Source: Epiperipatus broadwayi (taxonomy: Eukaryota > Onychophora > Udeonychophora > Euonychophora > Peripatidae). Taken from it: a stretch of DNA of 64,000 nucleotides. The stretch covers positions 994,001 to 1,058,000 of the forward strand of contig JAQFVV010012511.1 in the NCBI GenBank assembly GCA_028023455.1, read 5' to 3'. The position numbers were made by a program, and so were the translations under genes. The notes below the pieces were generated by a model, which saw nothing but the letters and a program-made list of their open reading frames with translations, had not been told where the DNA came from and did not search any database. Shown piece by piece: positions 36,693-48,591 of the stretch; within the stretch, counting starts at the first letter, position 1, and the number at the start of each line of letters is the position of its first letter.

Positions 36693-37627
36693 TACTGTGT
36701 TTCCCTGAAAATGAGACTCAGTCTCATATTAATTTTTGCTCTAAAAGATGGCTTAGGGCTTATTTTCAGATGTGTTATTTTTTTCATATTCAAATATATA
36801 TATTTATTTAAATACTAAAATCTATGTTTATTAAATTACAAAAATCTATATTTTGTTTTTCATATGTCATAGCATCGGCCGGGACGTGAACCCACAAACA
36901 TCTGCAACCAACTACTTGCTTGCAAGGCAGCTGCGATGACCTCTTGGCTAACAACGCTTGACCAAAGAAAATAAATGTCAACTGCATGTAAATAATTTTT
37001 ACAATGCTTGAATATGTCACATTTTAGAATTATGATCATATCACAGAACATATGAGAATATTAAAAGTTATTTATGTATTGTTAAAATTAATAATATTGA
37101 AATTAAAATAATATATGATACATTAAGCTGGTTTAATTAATTTGTGAACTGAGATTGCCTGCTAGTATATCAATGTTAATTTATTTACAATACAGTATAT
37201 ACAATTGATTGTCAGATGAAAGTGAAATTCTCATATCGGATTGAACGAAGACAGGTGTATTGATAAATGAAAAAAAAAAAATTGTTTGCACATTTATTAA
37301 AATAATTAGTTATAAGTCTGCCTGCAAAATAATTTTCATTAACATTTATTCAAATACAAAAATATACATTTATATTTATTTATACATTCATTACTTTAAT
37401 TCAAAAAATTTTTCTTTTCTCACGCTAGTTGTTTTGAACATTATATTCATTATTTTATGATTCTATACATCCACTGTGTGATTCAAGAGACAAATGATAT
37501 CCATCCATCAGGCTGACAATCTTAACTAGATCTTATATTTGGGGTAGGTCTTATATTATCAACATCCTGAAAAATCATAACTAGAGCAAATTTTCTGGTT
37601 AGGTCTTTTTTTCAGGGAAGCATGGTG
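36693..37627. mobile_element. Non-autonomous DNA transposon with TTCCCTGAAAA termini
   Basis: The left end reads CTGTGTTTCCCTGAAAATGA. The right end, reverse-complemented, reads ACCATGCTTCCCTGAAAAAA. These form imperfect terminal inverted repeats sharing TTCCCTGAAAA. Related GTCTTATATT and GGTCTTATATTA blocks sit inside both ends. I recognise these ends as a widespread animal MITE type but will not name the superfamily. The interior holds a SINE and no transposase. Confidence 0.6.
36852..36963 (-). mobile_element. tRNA-derived SINE nested in the DNA transposon
   Basis: On the minus strand, a tRNA-like body with GGGTTCACGTCCCGGCC ends in GCTATGACATATG and a short A-rich tail. It is the same subfamily as the 25.9-kb copy (shared GTTGGTTGCAGA). 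Lying inside the transposon, it is the younger insertion. No clear duplication was found. Confidence 0.75.
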
Positions 37628-38540
37628 TTTTAGCAAAATTTTCTTAATTAATATTTAATTAAACTTTATTTCTATATCATAACTTTTTAAAATAAATTTA
37701 TTTAGTTGAAACAAATCAGTTTATTTACCTTTTTAAACTAAATTTAAAATTCACTCAATTTTATTTTAAGCACAGACTTTTATTGATTAATGTGTGTGTG
37801 CCTATAATAAGAAACATAAATTTAATGAAAAGAAAATCGAATCTAATTTGTGAAAACTTGAATTTTAATTTACGATTACCTACCACTTTTATTTTTAAAT
37901 ATAAATTACAAATTGAGATAGATGATCTATCTCAAATATAAATCACTATTTGTTACTGACATTTCTTTTGCATTTGTCTGTGCTGTGTCCACAAGTATGA
38001 CTGGGTGGCCAGCAAATGAATATACAGTATACAATAAAAAACGCACAATATTTTAAATAATTAGAATAGCGAATAGTCTGCAACAACATTATCTCAACAA
38101 TTCACTAATGTTCAATTCCAGTGATGTACTTTAAGACTGGCTGCTACAAAAGTGGTTCACAATGGGCTAGGTTTATGCACACCTTGGCCCCAGTTCAGTC
38201 CAACTGCACATAAACATGTAGTGTATCACTGCAACCAATTATAAGCTCCTTATAGCTTCTGTCTCTCCAACAGTCCACCAGTAACTCCAATTGAAAACTG
38301 CTGGAAACTCAACTCTTTATCTAGCTGCTATGTGGATGGTTTTCTCAGGCTATGGTCTCCCAATCTCTGTGGGCTTATTCAGCTATGCCCATGAACTACA
38401 TTTCCACTGAGCACTGGACCTTAACTGAAGCACTAACATTAGATCTCCTACACCAGAATTGGACAGGAAAGTCAACTAGAGATGCACTCAGAATGGTCTG
38501 ACATACTTGTTACATACTCTTTTTATAGCTTTCTGATAAC
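37628..38540. other. Non-coding DNA with a GC-richer relic
   Basis: About 38.1-38.5 kb is noticeably less AT-rich and abuts the LINE remnant on its 3' side, so it may belong to that LINE. No frame or motif confirms this. Confidence 0.4.
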
Positions 38541-39600
38541 TGCGACAATTAATTATCTTTTTCATATAAGGTAATGTTTCTTATCTAGAAATATTTGCAA
38601 TCAGCAAATATTTCTTGGAATTTATTGATCACCTTAACGTTAATGCTTTAATTAAATTTTTATCAGTTATCAGTTTGCAATCTAAAAAAAATCTCTCTAA
38701 TAAAGTCTAGTTTTTCTGGAGTGTACAAACTTGTATAAAATTTTTACAAAAATACAACAGTCTGACAACAAAGAACGTGTCTATGATTTTTTATTTTCTA
38801 AAACACATTGAATATCTGATGATCATTTGTCTATAATTAGTAACAATCTACTCAACAAAATACTTGAATGAACTTTTGTTATACTGGATAGTAATGATGA
38901 TTTCATAAAAATTACTGCAATTTTGTATTGTTCCCTTATTTAAAAAAACTGAAACAATGGAAGCATCTTTAAAGTCAAACAATATAATTTCAAAGGTCTA
39001 TATATTCCTAAAAATTTCTAATATTTTTGATGTTAACATATTATTATATTTTATAACTTCTCCAGGTATTTTATCAGAATTTGTAGTCTTTTCATTTGTA
39101 AGATTATAAAGAGCAGTTTTGACTTCATTAAATTGGATCTCTTTGTAAAAATCTGAATTAGTTGATGAAAAAGATATATCATTAAAAGTTGCCATTTCAA
39201 TTCTTGTATTAATATTCAAAAAATGATCAAAATATTTCCTATAGATATCTGAAATATTATTGTTATCATATAGGAGAATGCCACTGCTGGATTTAAAAGA
39301 TTGTGATACAATTTTTTTAGAACCACATAATGTTCTCTGGGCATCAAAAACCTTCTAAAGTAACCATTATCAGTGAATGTCTGTATTTCCCCTGCAGTTT
39401 AATTCATAAATCATTTTTAAGAACTTCTCATCAGTCATCGAACTTCTGCCTTTAAATCTCTATATTTATTATGAGATTTATTATTCTGACAAGCATAAAA
39501 TGACATATGCTACTAATACTGTGATCATTATAAGAAAACCAGTCTGGATTCTTCTTTTTAATAATTCAAGAATAGATTTACTTGCAACCATAATATACTT
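38541..39600 (-). pseudogene. CR1/Jockey-type LINE reverse transcriptase remnant
   Basis: Minus-strand translation gives, in order, PDWFSYND (near 39550; the linker before RT commonly reads DWFDEND), a 73-codon open frame at 38998-39219 with FNEVKTALYNL and DKIPGEVIK (RT block resembling KAPGSDAIPAEI), FKDASIVSVF (near 38960), NCSNF, and a later block GFRxxxxIDTFFVVR-like around 38780. The order and spacing match the fingers region of the RT of a CR1/Jockey-group LINE. Several stops and frame shifts separate the blocks, and no catalytic FADD box was found, so it is a truncated dead copy. The exact clade is uncertain. Confidence 0.7.
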
Positions 39601-40734
39601 TTAAAAAGAATTCTTGAAGTTCAAATTAGCTATCTTAATATTTAGTTACTGTTAAAATTTAGCACTAATAATAAATGCTTCTAAATAATAAACATTTTCT
39701 TGTATATGTGATTGGAATAAGATCTATTTTTTAATGCAACTATCAATTATTTATAGCAACATTTGTTTTAAGATAAAAATCTCAATCATTATGTATGCAT
39801 ATAAACACACATACTTCATAAAATATTAGATTAAAATGCATTATAATATAAGGTCATCTACTCTAGAAAGAGAGAGAGAAAAAAAATAGAATGGCAAACA
39901 AATACAAAAAAGAGGAAAGAATGAAAAGATTTGGTCCAGAAAGGATGTGTGGTTATATACAAACATACAATCTTATTGTCATTTTATTGCACAGTGATAA
40001 TTGATGATATGGGAAGCTCACAATGTCTGGACGCTACACAAATCTAAGGGATTGAAAATAGTAAAGTAAAAAATAATGGAAAATGAGAAATACAACAAAA
40101 AAAGAAAAAAAGAGATAGTAATAAATTCATACTTTCCAATTTTATATCATTAAAAATATAATAATTTACCTAGCATTCTAATATGACATAAAGCTTTGAA
40201 AAATGACTGCTAATAATTCAGGAGTTATTTCATAGTAGAAGACCACATAGTGACAAAATGTCTTTATCTACTATTATGTATATTTCTCATATGTATGGTA
40301 ATTTTTGTAAAACCATATATATATTATATTTAAAGATAGAATCATAAATCTGGATAAGTCAAGAATATTGTAGCAAAGAATAATATTTATCTCTGCTGGA
40401 GGTAGCTCATTTTTTATGCCAGTTTGTTATATCCTTTATTTCAATTTCGACCTTTAAAGCAATATTATAAAAGTAATAAAACGCATATCCAATATCTCTT
40501 ACACATACTCTTTTGCATATGTGTATGTTTTATTGATTGTCTGAAACGTACAAAGAATATTTACATTTGATATGATTTAGAAGTAATTTTGATACAATTC
40601 CCATACCTGTAATATATATATTCAATCCTGGCAAAAAAAAAATAATAATAAAAGACGACTATGTAATAATACATTAAATATAAAATAACCTGCTTTAAAA
40701 AAATATAAATATTATATGTAGATAGTGAAAATAC
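39601..40734. other. AT-rich non-coding DNA, no gene seen
   Basis: Nothing supported beyond small AG-rich tracts near 39.87 kb. Confidence 0.5.
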
Positions 40735-40876
40735 GAGTCATAGATCACATACCCCAATTCTCTTACACTTGTAAGATATAAACAATGAGGATTGCCAATT
40801 CCTCAACAAGTTTTGTGATAAATGCTTAGCCAGAGCAAGCATTTAAAATATCTCTGTCAGGACCCCCTCCCACCAA

Positions 40877-40917
40877 CCTCTGACCATGGTTTCGTGCTTT
40901 GGCACTCCTCAGAGAGG
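40877..40917 (-). ncRNA. Intact hammerhead ribozyme, family C copy 2
   Basis: On the minus strand: helix I CCTCT/AGAGG (5 perfect pairs), core CTGAGGA, helix II GTGC-CAAA-GCAC (4 perfect pairs), GAAA box, helix III ACC/GGT with AT loop, and cleavage residue C. Every position required in the known HHR core is present and all helices are fully paired. This is the most convincing single ribozyme in the window. Confidence 0.9.
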
Positions 40918-41152
40918 CGCTAGGGTAGGTTCAGATACTAGATCTAAAAATACCATGTTATATTGCAAGACTACTAATATATGGTATGGATGAAGATCTC
41001 TCAGCTCCATATAGGTATTTGAGTTGGATAACTGGGTTTGAAGACATGTAGGTGTCTGAAAATTTCAGATTTTCCACTTAATAAATAATTTTTAGATAAA
41101 TGTTGGCTTTAGGTTGGTATTTTTAGATCTAGTGTCTGAACCTATCCTAGCG

Positions 41153-41193
41153 CCTCTCTGAGGAGTGCCAAAGCATGAAACCATGCTCAGAGG
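41153..41193 (+). ncRNA. Hammerhead ribozyme, family C copy 3
   Basis: CCTCT/AGAGG helix I is perfect, the core is CTGAGGA, helix II is GTGC-CAAA-GCAT (one G-U), and GAAA is intact. Helix III reads ACC-AT-GCT, so one of its three pairs is a C-C mismatch. The core is intact but the weakened minimal helix III may impair monomer cleavage. Confidence 0.82.
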
Positions 41194-41290
41194 TTTGGGG
41201 GGGGGGTCTGACAGAGATATTTTAAATGCTTGCTTTGGCTAAGCATTTATCACAAAGCTTGTTGAGAAATTGGCAATCCTCATTGATTAT

Positions 41291-41980
41291 ATGTAGATTT
41301 TTTTTTTTAATATAACATTTAAGCCTTTGACAAGGTGCTCAATATCTCAATACCAAAACGCTTTTTAAAATGTTTTTACAGGATAGGAAGTAGTAGCAAT
41401 ATTGCCTTAATTAAGTGAATAAATGACAAGTATTATTTGTTTCTGAAGCGCCATTTTAATTTTTTTAAATGGCTTGGTTGAGTTATGAAGGATGTTATAC
41501 CTAATCCAATCTTTATAGATATTTAAAAAATAATTTAGAATATTTAGGGTACTTGTCTTTAAATTGAATAATATTTTGGATTTAAATAATATTCGCCATT
41601 ACAGAATACGAACTTTGTTCCAGATTAATGACTGAGATACGTGTTTATTTTATAAAGAATCAAGAAAATAAAATAACTTGGATGAAAAATAAACTTCACA
41701 AGTAATTAAGATTAAAAGCTACTGTTGTTCAATAAATAAATAATTTTTTGCGTTATTTAATATTTTTACTGAATAAACAATAGAATAAAATGTGAATTGA
41801 TTTTAGTAGTTGGGGTAAAAATGAAGCTTTTCTAAATTATTTATATGACAACAAATTAATGTGCATTATAAAATAATATTATGGCCAATTGCCATTCTAT
41901 CTGTTAATATTAATGAATAAAAAAATATATAAAATATATGAAAAACACAGGAATTGAAAAAAAAAAGCTTCAAAATAAGT
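41291..41980. other. AT-rich non-coding DNA, no gene seen
   Basis: No supported features. Confidence 0.5.
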
Positions 41981-42088
41981 CAAGCATTGGTGGTCGAGAG
42001 GTTAGTGACAGCTGCTTTACAAGCGGTTATCCCTGGGTTAACGGGTTCGCTTCCCGGCTGATGCTATGACACATGAGGAAAAAAAAAT
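41980..42088 (+). mobile_element. tRNA-derived SINE copy, plus strand
   Basis: CAAGCATTGGTGGTCGAGAG starts a tRNA-like body with TGCTTTACAAGC (valine-like anticodon UAC) and B-box-like GGGTTCGCTTCCC. It ends in GCTATGACACATGAGG and poly(A). It is close to the 6.28-kb copy. No exact duplication was found. Confidence 0.8.
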
Positions 42089-43725
42089 GATATCAATAAT
42101 CTTTATAAAACTTGTTATTACTTTTGTATCACAAAACAGTATATGTAAATGTTTTCATTTTTCTAATTTTATTACTATTTTTATTCTATGGTTCTTATAA
42201 AGTCCACCACTTGCAGATGTGTAGGTTATACCCCACAGAAAAGCACTTCATCAAGAGGGTCACCATATTGCCACAACAATTAGTCTTATGACAATTGTTC
42301 CAAATATGCTACATATTATATACTCTATTACTGCACTAAACCAAACAAACAATGGACCATTCAGAAGAGATAATGCTACCACTGTTAAAACTATTATAGT
42401 AATTAATCATTTTCAAGGAAATAATTTTTATTTAAATATCCTAATTTTTATTTAAAAAATAACGTATTACTATTAATAATTTATTTAAAAAATATTCCTT
42501 TATAATAATTATGGTAATTCTACAATATGTTGGACAATAGTCAAAGCATAATTACATATATCAGTCATATTTTATAACTACTGATATGGCTTGTTGGTTT
42601 AATGCAGTATATAATGTTGGACTTTGGAATGTGAAATTCTAAAATTGATTCTGGGGATGTTTTGTCAACAAAGCCATTTGAGTTTTTTTAATATCGATAT
42701 TACCCTTTTTTAATATTGATTTTTTAAATATCAATATTATTTTTTTACATGTTTTATTAGTCTATTTTTCTTTGTATTTGGATTATTGTTGGCTTTATCT
42801 ATAATATTATATAAATATATCTGGAAATCACCAAAATTCTTAATTCTTAACAAATGTTATTATATCAATATTATCATTTAATGCCACTATGTTGAATGGA
42901 ACAATCATGAAATATTATTTGAAAACTCTTCTAAATAGTCATACTATTGGGAAAGTGCCTAAAAAAAATTATCTAGTGGAATGAACAAAGTGTTTGATTT
43001 TTTTATAACTATCCAACTTAATCTCTCATTAAACTAAACAAACAATGTAAGTATAAAATTTAAAAATTCTTTCCTTAAATAAAAATTAATGTAAATTCTA
43101 AACATCTAGTTATTGGGCTATATATAATAAGATATAATATGTACAATATAATTAAGTTATTAACAATGAAGTAACAAGCATATAAAAATTAAATAATAAA
43201 ATAGTGCTAATATTTTATTAGTAAACAAATGTAAGATAGAAATTGTAAACAAGTTATGCATAAGATTCTGAATGAAAAGTATCTAACGAGTTTACAAAAA
43301 CTATTTTTAACAAACTAATTGGAAACTAAGAATTATATCAGTCTTGTTATAATTGTTATACTCCAGAAAGGATACTGGAGACAAGGAATAAAGAAAACAA
43401 TGAATTGTCTTCTTTCTTCACAATGCATGATGTAGCTACAAGATCATTTAGATTTTGAAGATGAAGCAGTGGAAGATGCCATTGGACATTATAAACCAGA
43501 GAGTCAGCCCCTGACTGTAGATAAAGAGCTATATAGGTTTTCTAAAGATCATCCTGGGCATATTATGTTTTAGTAAGCTTCAATAGGTTGTAAAGATTGG
43601 TAAAGTAGAATTACTTATATATAGATAGAATATGTGTAATGATAGTAATATGTAAACCAGATTTTGTAGATACCACTATATGTATATTAATTCAAAATAT
43701 AAACACTAAAAGCCTAAAGCTAAAT
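42089..43725. other. AT-rich non-coding DNA, no gene seen
   Basis: A less AT-rich patch near 43.37-43.57 kb has no recognised frame or repeat. No gene is supported. Confidence 0.45.
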
Positions 43726-43729
43726 TAGT

Positions 43730-44565
43730 CAGTAAAATGATTAAAATTAGCCCAAATTCAAAACTAAATCAGACTAACCAAATAAAATAAACTCTATAAC
43801 ACAACCATTGATTTCACTGCTAAAAGCAGACTTCTCACATGCAAAGGACTAAAACTTATCAACAAATATATACTGATTATTACACACAATTTTTAATTAC
43901 ATCCCACATATCCTTAATAATAAAATAACTCTTAAACAAGTTAATTGCTTCAGAATCATACATTTTTAATAATAAAGATTCTTTAATTCTTTTTATTTCA
44001 TTTCTTTCAAAGTCATTAAAACTAATAGTGTGGCTTGTATCTCTTTCATGAATATATAAAGCAGAATTGAGATATTTCTTATCTTACTTTTATTCTTCCT
44101 GGAATAACATATAGTATCCCTTGTTTTTGAAAGAAATTATATAGAGGTAAGAGTACTTTGAGCTTAAATGAAATAATCAAAGCTTATAAAAAGAAGGTTA
44201 GAAATAAATATTTTAGTTCTGCTTTATATGTCTATGAAAGATATATAGGCCACATTAATAATTTTGATGAGGCTATGGTTGTCTTCTTTGAAAGAAATGA
44301 AATAAAAAGAATTAAAGAATCTTTATTATTAAAAATTTATGATTCTGAAGCAATTAAAGATTATGTAAGAGTTCTTTTAATATTAAGGATGTGTGAGATG
44401 TAAATGAAAATTGTAGGTAATAATTATTATATATTTGTTGATATGTTTTAGTTCTTTGAAATTTGAGAAGTCTGTTTTTAGCAATGAAATCAGTGGCTGT
44501 GTTATAACAGTATATTGGCTTTGGCTAGTTTGATTTAGTTTTGAATTGGGGGTAATATTAATTAA
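43730..44565. mobile_element. Inverted pair of Penelope-like 3' ends
   Basis: About 43730-44095 and 44165-44560 are inverted copies. Both contain the same coding segment and the same downstream non-coding segment, running away from the centre. GAAATCA flanked by a TTTTTAGCA-type stem occurs in both (near 43815 and 44485). An inverted or snap-back arrangement of ends is common in Penelope-like elements. Confidence 0.6.
44158..44403 (+). pseudogene. GIY-YIG endonuclease C-terminal fragment, Penelope-like
   Basis: An 81-codon frame whose middle reads FERNEIKRIKESLLLK. The pattern of a GHINNF-type histidine segment followed by N..KR..KES...K matches the C-terminal half of the GIY-YIG nuclease that follows RT in Penelope-like elements, where the KR..ES glutamate is catalytic. 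The GIY and YIG motifs and the RT are absent. A minus-strand copy (about 43905-44090) encodes the same segment with stops. The start codon is arbitrary, since this is a fragment. A phage or group I intron GIY-YIG relative is less likely in this context. Confidence 0.55.
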
Positions 44566-46780
44566 TTTAAAATATATACATGGATTATAAGATTTATATA
44601 TAGTTTATAAGAGGGCGTTTCAACATTCCAATTTATTTTTAACTTGTCTTATTATGATTTCAAACATAATTATTAGTTTGTTTTTATTAATATGTTTTAT
44701 GAGTATCAATATTTAATTCAAGTTTTTATGTATCTTCAGCATTTCATAGAATTTAAGATATTGATATTTTTCTGTTTAAATTTTAAATTATTTTCTATTT
44801 TATAATTTAATTAAAGAATATTAAACTAGTATAAGTATATATATTTTTAAATTTGCTTTATTTTTATGGCAGTAATTTTTAAAACAATTTATAGAAGCAT
44901 AAAAAAATATATATATATAAGTTTGTTAGTTCTTTATTTCAATCATTTGAAAACAATAACTTTATTTTCTTTACTCTTAGATTTATAGTATGTTGATGAG
45001 GCTATTTTTCCCCATTTCAAAGATTCACCAAATATTTTTTTACCAAGTTTCCATTTAGATGGTTATATTTTTGACAATATGGATCAGTTTAAAAATTTTG
45101 TTAGCTTTTTGGATAGAAAGTGAACATTATCACTTGAGTCTTTAGCTTTGCAATATGTGACAAAATAAGACCAGCTCTTTTTTATTCTAGTGTCACCTAT
45201 AACTACTGATTAATCATGATATTAGCATAAAGAGCAGCTTTTTTTTTAGTTGTACAAAGGTCCGCTTTCTATCAGCTTTATATATGCTTAATATAATAGC
45301 ACTAGAAATTTTTTATTCAAGAATGAATGATCCATTCTATTCTATAAGTATAATGCCAAGTCAAAACAAATTTATTTTGTGTGGTGTTGCGGGTACTGCA
45401 AATGTAAAACTTATTTTTATTGCGTTGACCATGATAAAAAAATAAAGAATTATAGATTATTTGAAATATTTTTTTATTGAACTTGAATAGCTTGTTTGGA
45501 CCAAAAGTAACTATTAGCATTATAAAGTTTATTTATTAAGATATGGCTAAGAATAGATTATTTATTATTAAAATATAGCTAAAAGTAGAATTAATGTAGA
45601 GCTACGATTAGCCAATGGGTTGACATTTTTTGAGTGAAAAAATGTTTGCTGCAGAAGAACAAAAGGTAATAACTGTAAAATAAACGGACCAAACACATTA
45701 GGCAGCGATATGTATGGAGTTTTTGTGTTTAGTGATTGCAAAGCTCATTTTTCATTTTAGAATGCTCATCTTAATTTTCAAATGTCAGTTGTGGATGTTG
45801 GTATCCAATATCAATATTTAAGACCTTTAATTTTTGGTAACATAAGATTCCTAATATTATTGAGTTTCATTAATTTTTTAAAACAAAGCATTTCATTTTT
45901 AATGCTGCTATTTTTATACAAATAAATTAAAGAATATATATATATATCAGCTATCAATTTGCATTTTACTTCAGACAGTTATCTGTCAGACGAATCACAA
46001 GGATTTGTTGAATTTCACTTTTTTAAAATATACTTAATACGTCACTTGATATCTTATTACAGAAGTAAATATATTCTACTTTAATGAAATAAAAATGAAG
46101 CGTAAGTTTCAAAATAAAAAAGTCAAAGAGAAAGTTAGTTACAAATATATCAAGTTATATTACGTTACGAAGTAGATTTTATTTCAGTATTTTTGAAAAG
46201 AAATCATAGAATATGCAAAAAGGAGTTGGAATAAGTTATATTACTTTCGGTCATTAATTTTTTGTTTTGTTTTTAAAAGTCAAATTTTTATTTCATTCAC
46301 ATTTAGAAAATAAAATAAAAAAGTTAAGAGGAATTATAAGGGATTATCTTCAGAATGTTAATTTAATTTTTAGCATAACAATCTTATTTTAGAATACAAT
46401 GGTTTCATTTGGCTAACAGTTTAATTTGGTAAGTTCTTTTTTTTTTTTGCAAATTTTTTATTTCAATAGTTTCGTTTATCTATTAAGATTATCGCATTCT
46501 ATAAACTTTTTAGTGTTTTTAAAAAATATTTGTATGGTTAGTTGCGTTAAAATTTTAAAATAAATTAATTGAAAAATAATGTGGATATTAAAGAGTAAAA
46601 ATAAAATAGAAATAACTGTTAAATAGTTTAATTGTTTAATGCAATGTGAGTATGTCAATTTACTTTAATAAAGTTATTTTAGAATAAAAGTTAATCCAGG
46701 AAATAACCGAAGTTTACTTTTAATTGTTAAAACATGTTTATCACTTTATTAATGTAGTAAAAATAATGTTTTAAGTAATA
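44566..46780. other. AT-rich non-coding DNA, no gene seen
   Basis: Extremely AT-rich, with long T runs. No features are supported. Confidence 0.5.
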
Positions 46781-46784
46781 TATT

Positions 46785-47200
46785 TAATTAGTCCAAGTCA
46801 GATCCAATAATCCTCAATCGAGTTTTTTACCTTCCCACATCTTGGTCAACTCGCGAAAATAATAATCCAAAAGAGAGAGGAGTTTATTAAATGTAAAATA
46901 GTACACTAGAGACTTGAGCTGTTTGAATTGGTCTAAATTATCAATTCCTAAGTGTTTTATACAGTAATGTAAATAAATATCTACCTTTGTTATGTGTATA
47001 GCTCTTTATCATATGCAATATTGTAATTTTTCTTCTTACTTCTTATGTATGTGTAAATATTATTATATAAAGTATATTAATGATGAAAAGTATAGTCTGC
47101 CTATATGCACGTCATATATCCTACATTAGTTATCTCTGTCCAATCATTTTCAGGTGTGTGTAAAAATAAAGCTATGTTGTGATAGTTTTATAGATTTAAA
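46785..47200 (+). repeat. LTR-like repeat G, copy 1
   Basis: Shares with 54150-54720, in order: AATAACCTCCAAT-like/AATAATCCTCAAT, GTGTAAAAT..GACTAGAGACTT-like, TTGTAAT and GGTGT...AAAAATAAA. The block near the 3' end carries an AATAAA polyadenylation-like signal. It is probably a solo LTR or the LTR of a decayed element. The boundaries are approximate. Confidence 0.45.
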
Positions 47201-47700
47201 ATAGGGACACTGCATGGAATTGAAGTAGCATGGTACAATAATAGCCTGATAGTCAGGTAAAGATAATATCACTAGGTAACATAATATTGCTAATGGCCAG
47301 TATATACAGCTCATGGAGAAGTCTTTATATTAAATGAAATAGGTTAATAGCTGCATTTTTATGTTTAGCTGGCAAATCCAGAAGAAACATACGAACAAAG
47401 AGTGGAAAATTTAACAACAAAAATTGGGGACAAAAATAATTGGGAAAGATTCATTTTGGAAGGAAAAAAATGAAAAAGAAACTGTTCAAATTTTAAGGCC
47501 AAAATCATCTTGAGTATGTGTATTGCAAAATTAGAAAAGAAAAGTATACATATTACCAACAATCTTATGGAAATTAAGAAAAAAAATTGTATCAACTTTG
47601 TTAAATGTACATCTATTAAAAGAGATTTAGTCTAATTGTACACATTTGTAGAAAATCGAAATATATAATATTTTAGGATATCTATTATCAAGGAAAGATT
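47201..47700. other. AT-rich non-coding DNA, possible retroelement interior
   Basis: Lies between an LTR-like repeat and a protease-like fragment, so it may be decayed Gag sequence. No motif confirms it. Confidence 0.3.
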
Positions 47701-47955
47701 GGATATCACTGAAAATGAACTGTCCAGAAGTCTCTTCTCTTCAAAAGATGAGATTTAAAGGACATGGTGTAAGTGGTAATTTACTGAAAATTCATGGAGA
47801 AATTAATGCACTTATAAAAATGGAGAAAAAGATAAACATTCACTTACTACATTTTTATTATCATAAAATAAATCCAATCATTGTTGGAAAATTGTTTAAG
47901 GCATTGAAAATAAAGAATGACATTGCTATAAATATCTTTATCCCCAAATTTTAAA
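47700..47955 (+). pseudogene. Possible Gypsy aspartic protease C-terminal fragment
   Basis: A 79-codon frame (47715-47954) contains FKGHGVSGNLLKIHGEI and then IVGKLFKALKI. In Gypsy proteases a segment like G.....L...GEI is followed by YVV......LLG...I..L. The match is by pattern only, and the active-site DTGA is not present in this fragment. It is on the same strand as the integrase remnant at 49.6 kb. Confidence 0.35.
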
Positions 47956-48148
47956 AAAAGAAAGAAGGTGAGTGTAATAATGTGCTAATACTAAGAAATA
48001 TGAAAAAAGATATTGTCACTCAGTAGCAAAATTGTCACAGAAGATATATATATATATGTCAACAGATGGCGTTCTACCAAAAACACCGTCAAGCGTTTGT
48101 TTACATAAACGTCAGAGCATGCATTCACTATCTCTAACTTTAATTCCA

Positions 48149-48192
48149 CTTTCAGATCATGATTTCAAGCTATTTGCTATCGTCAGTGAAAG
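48149..48192 (-). ncRNA. Hammerhead ribozyme, family D copy 1
   Basis: On the minus strand: helix I CTTTCA/TGAAAG (6 perfect pairs), core CTGACGA, helix II AGC/GCT with a T-T mismatch at its base, GAAA box, helix III ATC/GAT with an AT loop, and cleavage residue C. The core is complete. The mismatch beside the core in helix II is the only weak point and is shared by all copies. Confidence 0.82.
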
Positions 48193-48547
48193 ACAGGAAT
48201 TTTAGAAACTAGATCTAAACACAAACTCTGAGCGTTTATGAAACAGTTTCTATTCAGCTTGCAAGCGTGAATCTTTTAGACACGTAATGTCTTCAAACTC
48301 AGCATAGCAAGCCAGATAGCTACATGGGTCTGATCTCAGTTCAGCATCACCACATAGTAGAAGTCTCTGCAATATATATCATTGCTAGAAAGACCTCAAA
48401 GGTACATTTATGAAAAACAAAAAACAAGTTAAAAACTTGCTAACGCTTGTATTTATGTCAACAGATGGCATTCTACCAAAAACACCATCAAGCGTTTGTT
48501 TACATAAACGTCAGAGCATGCATTCATTATCTCTAACTTTAATTCCA

Positions 48548-48591
48548 CTTTCAGATCATGATTTCAAGCTATTTGTTATCGTCAGTGAAAG
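48548..48591 (-). ncRNA. Hammerhead ribozyme, family D copy 2
   Basis: Exactly 399 bp after copy 1. The core, helix I and helix III are identical. Helix II carries one further change (GCTATC reads GTTATC on the plus strand), turning one G-C pair into a weaker one. Probably reduced stability. Confidence 0.8.

Larger units (their letters stand above)
40735..41290. mobile_element. Family C hammerhead element, inverted pair
   Basis: The left arm (about 40735-40960, minus) and right arm (about 41105-41290, plus) are inverted copies of the HHR-bearing end. Between them is the GTTTGAAGACAT part of one unit. Both arms end in ATTGCCAA/TTGGCAAT and flank it as a snap-back. TTTAGATCTAGT (41122-41133) and its complement (40937-40948) sit upstream of each HHR. 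The arrangement is one unit plus an inverted partial unit, unlike the direct repeat at 29.5 kb. Confidence 0.8.
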
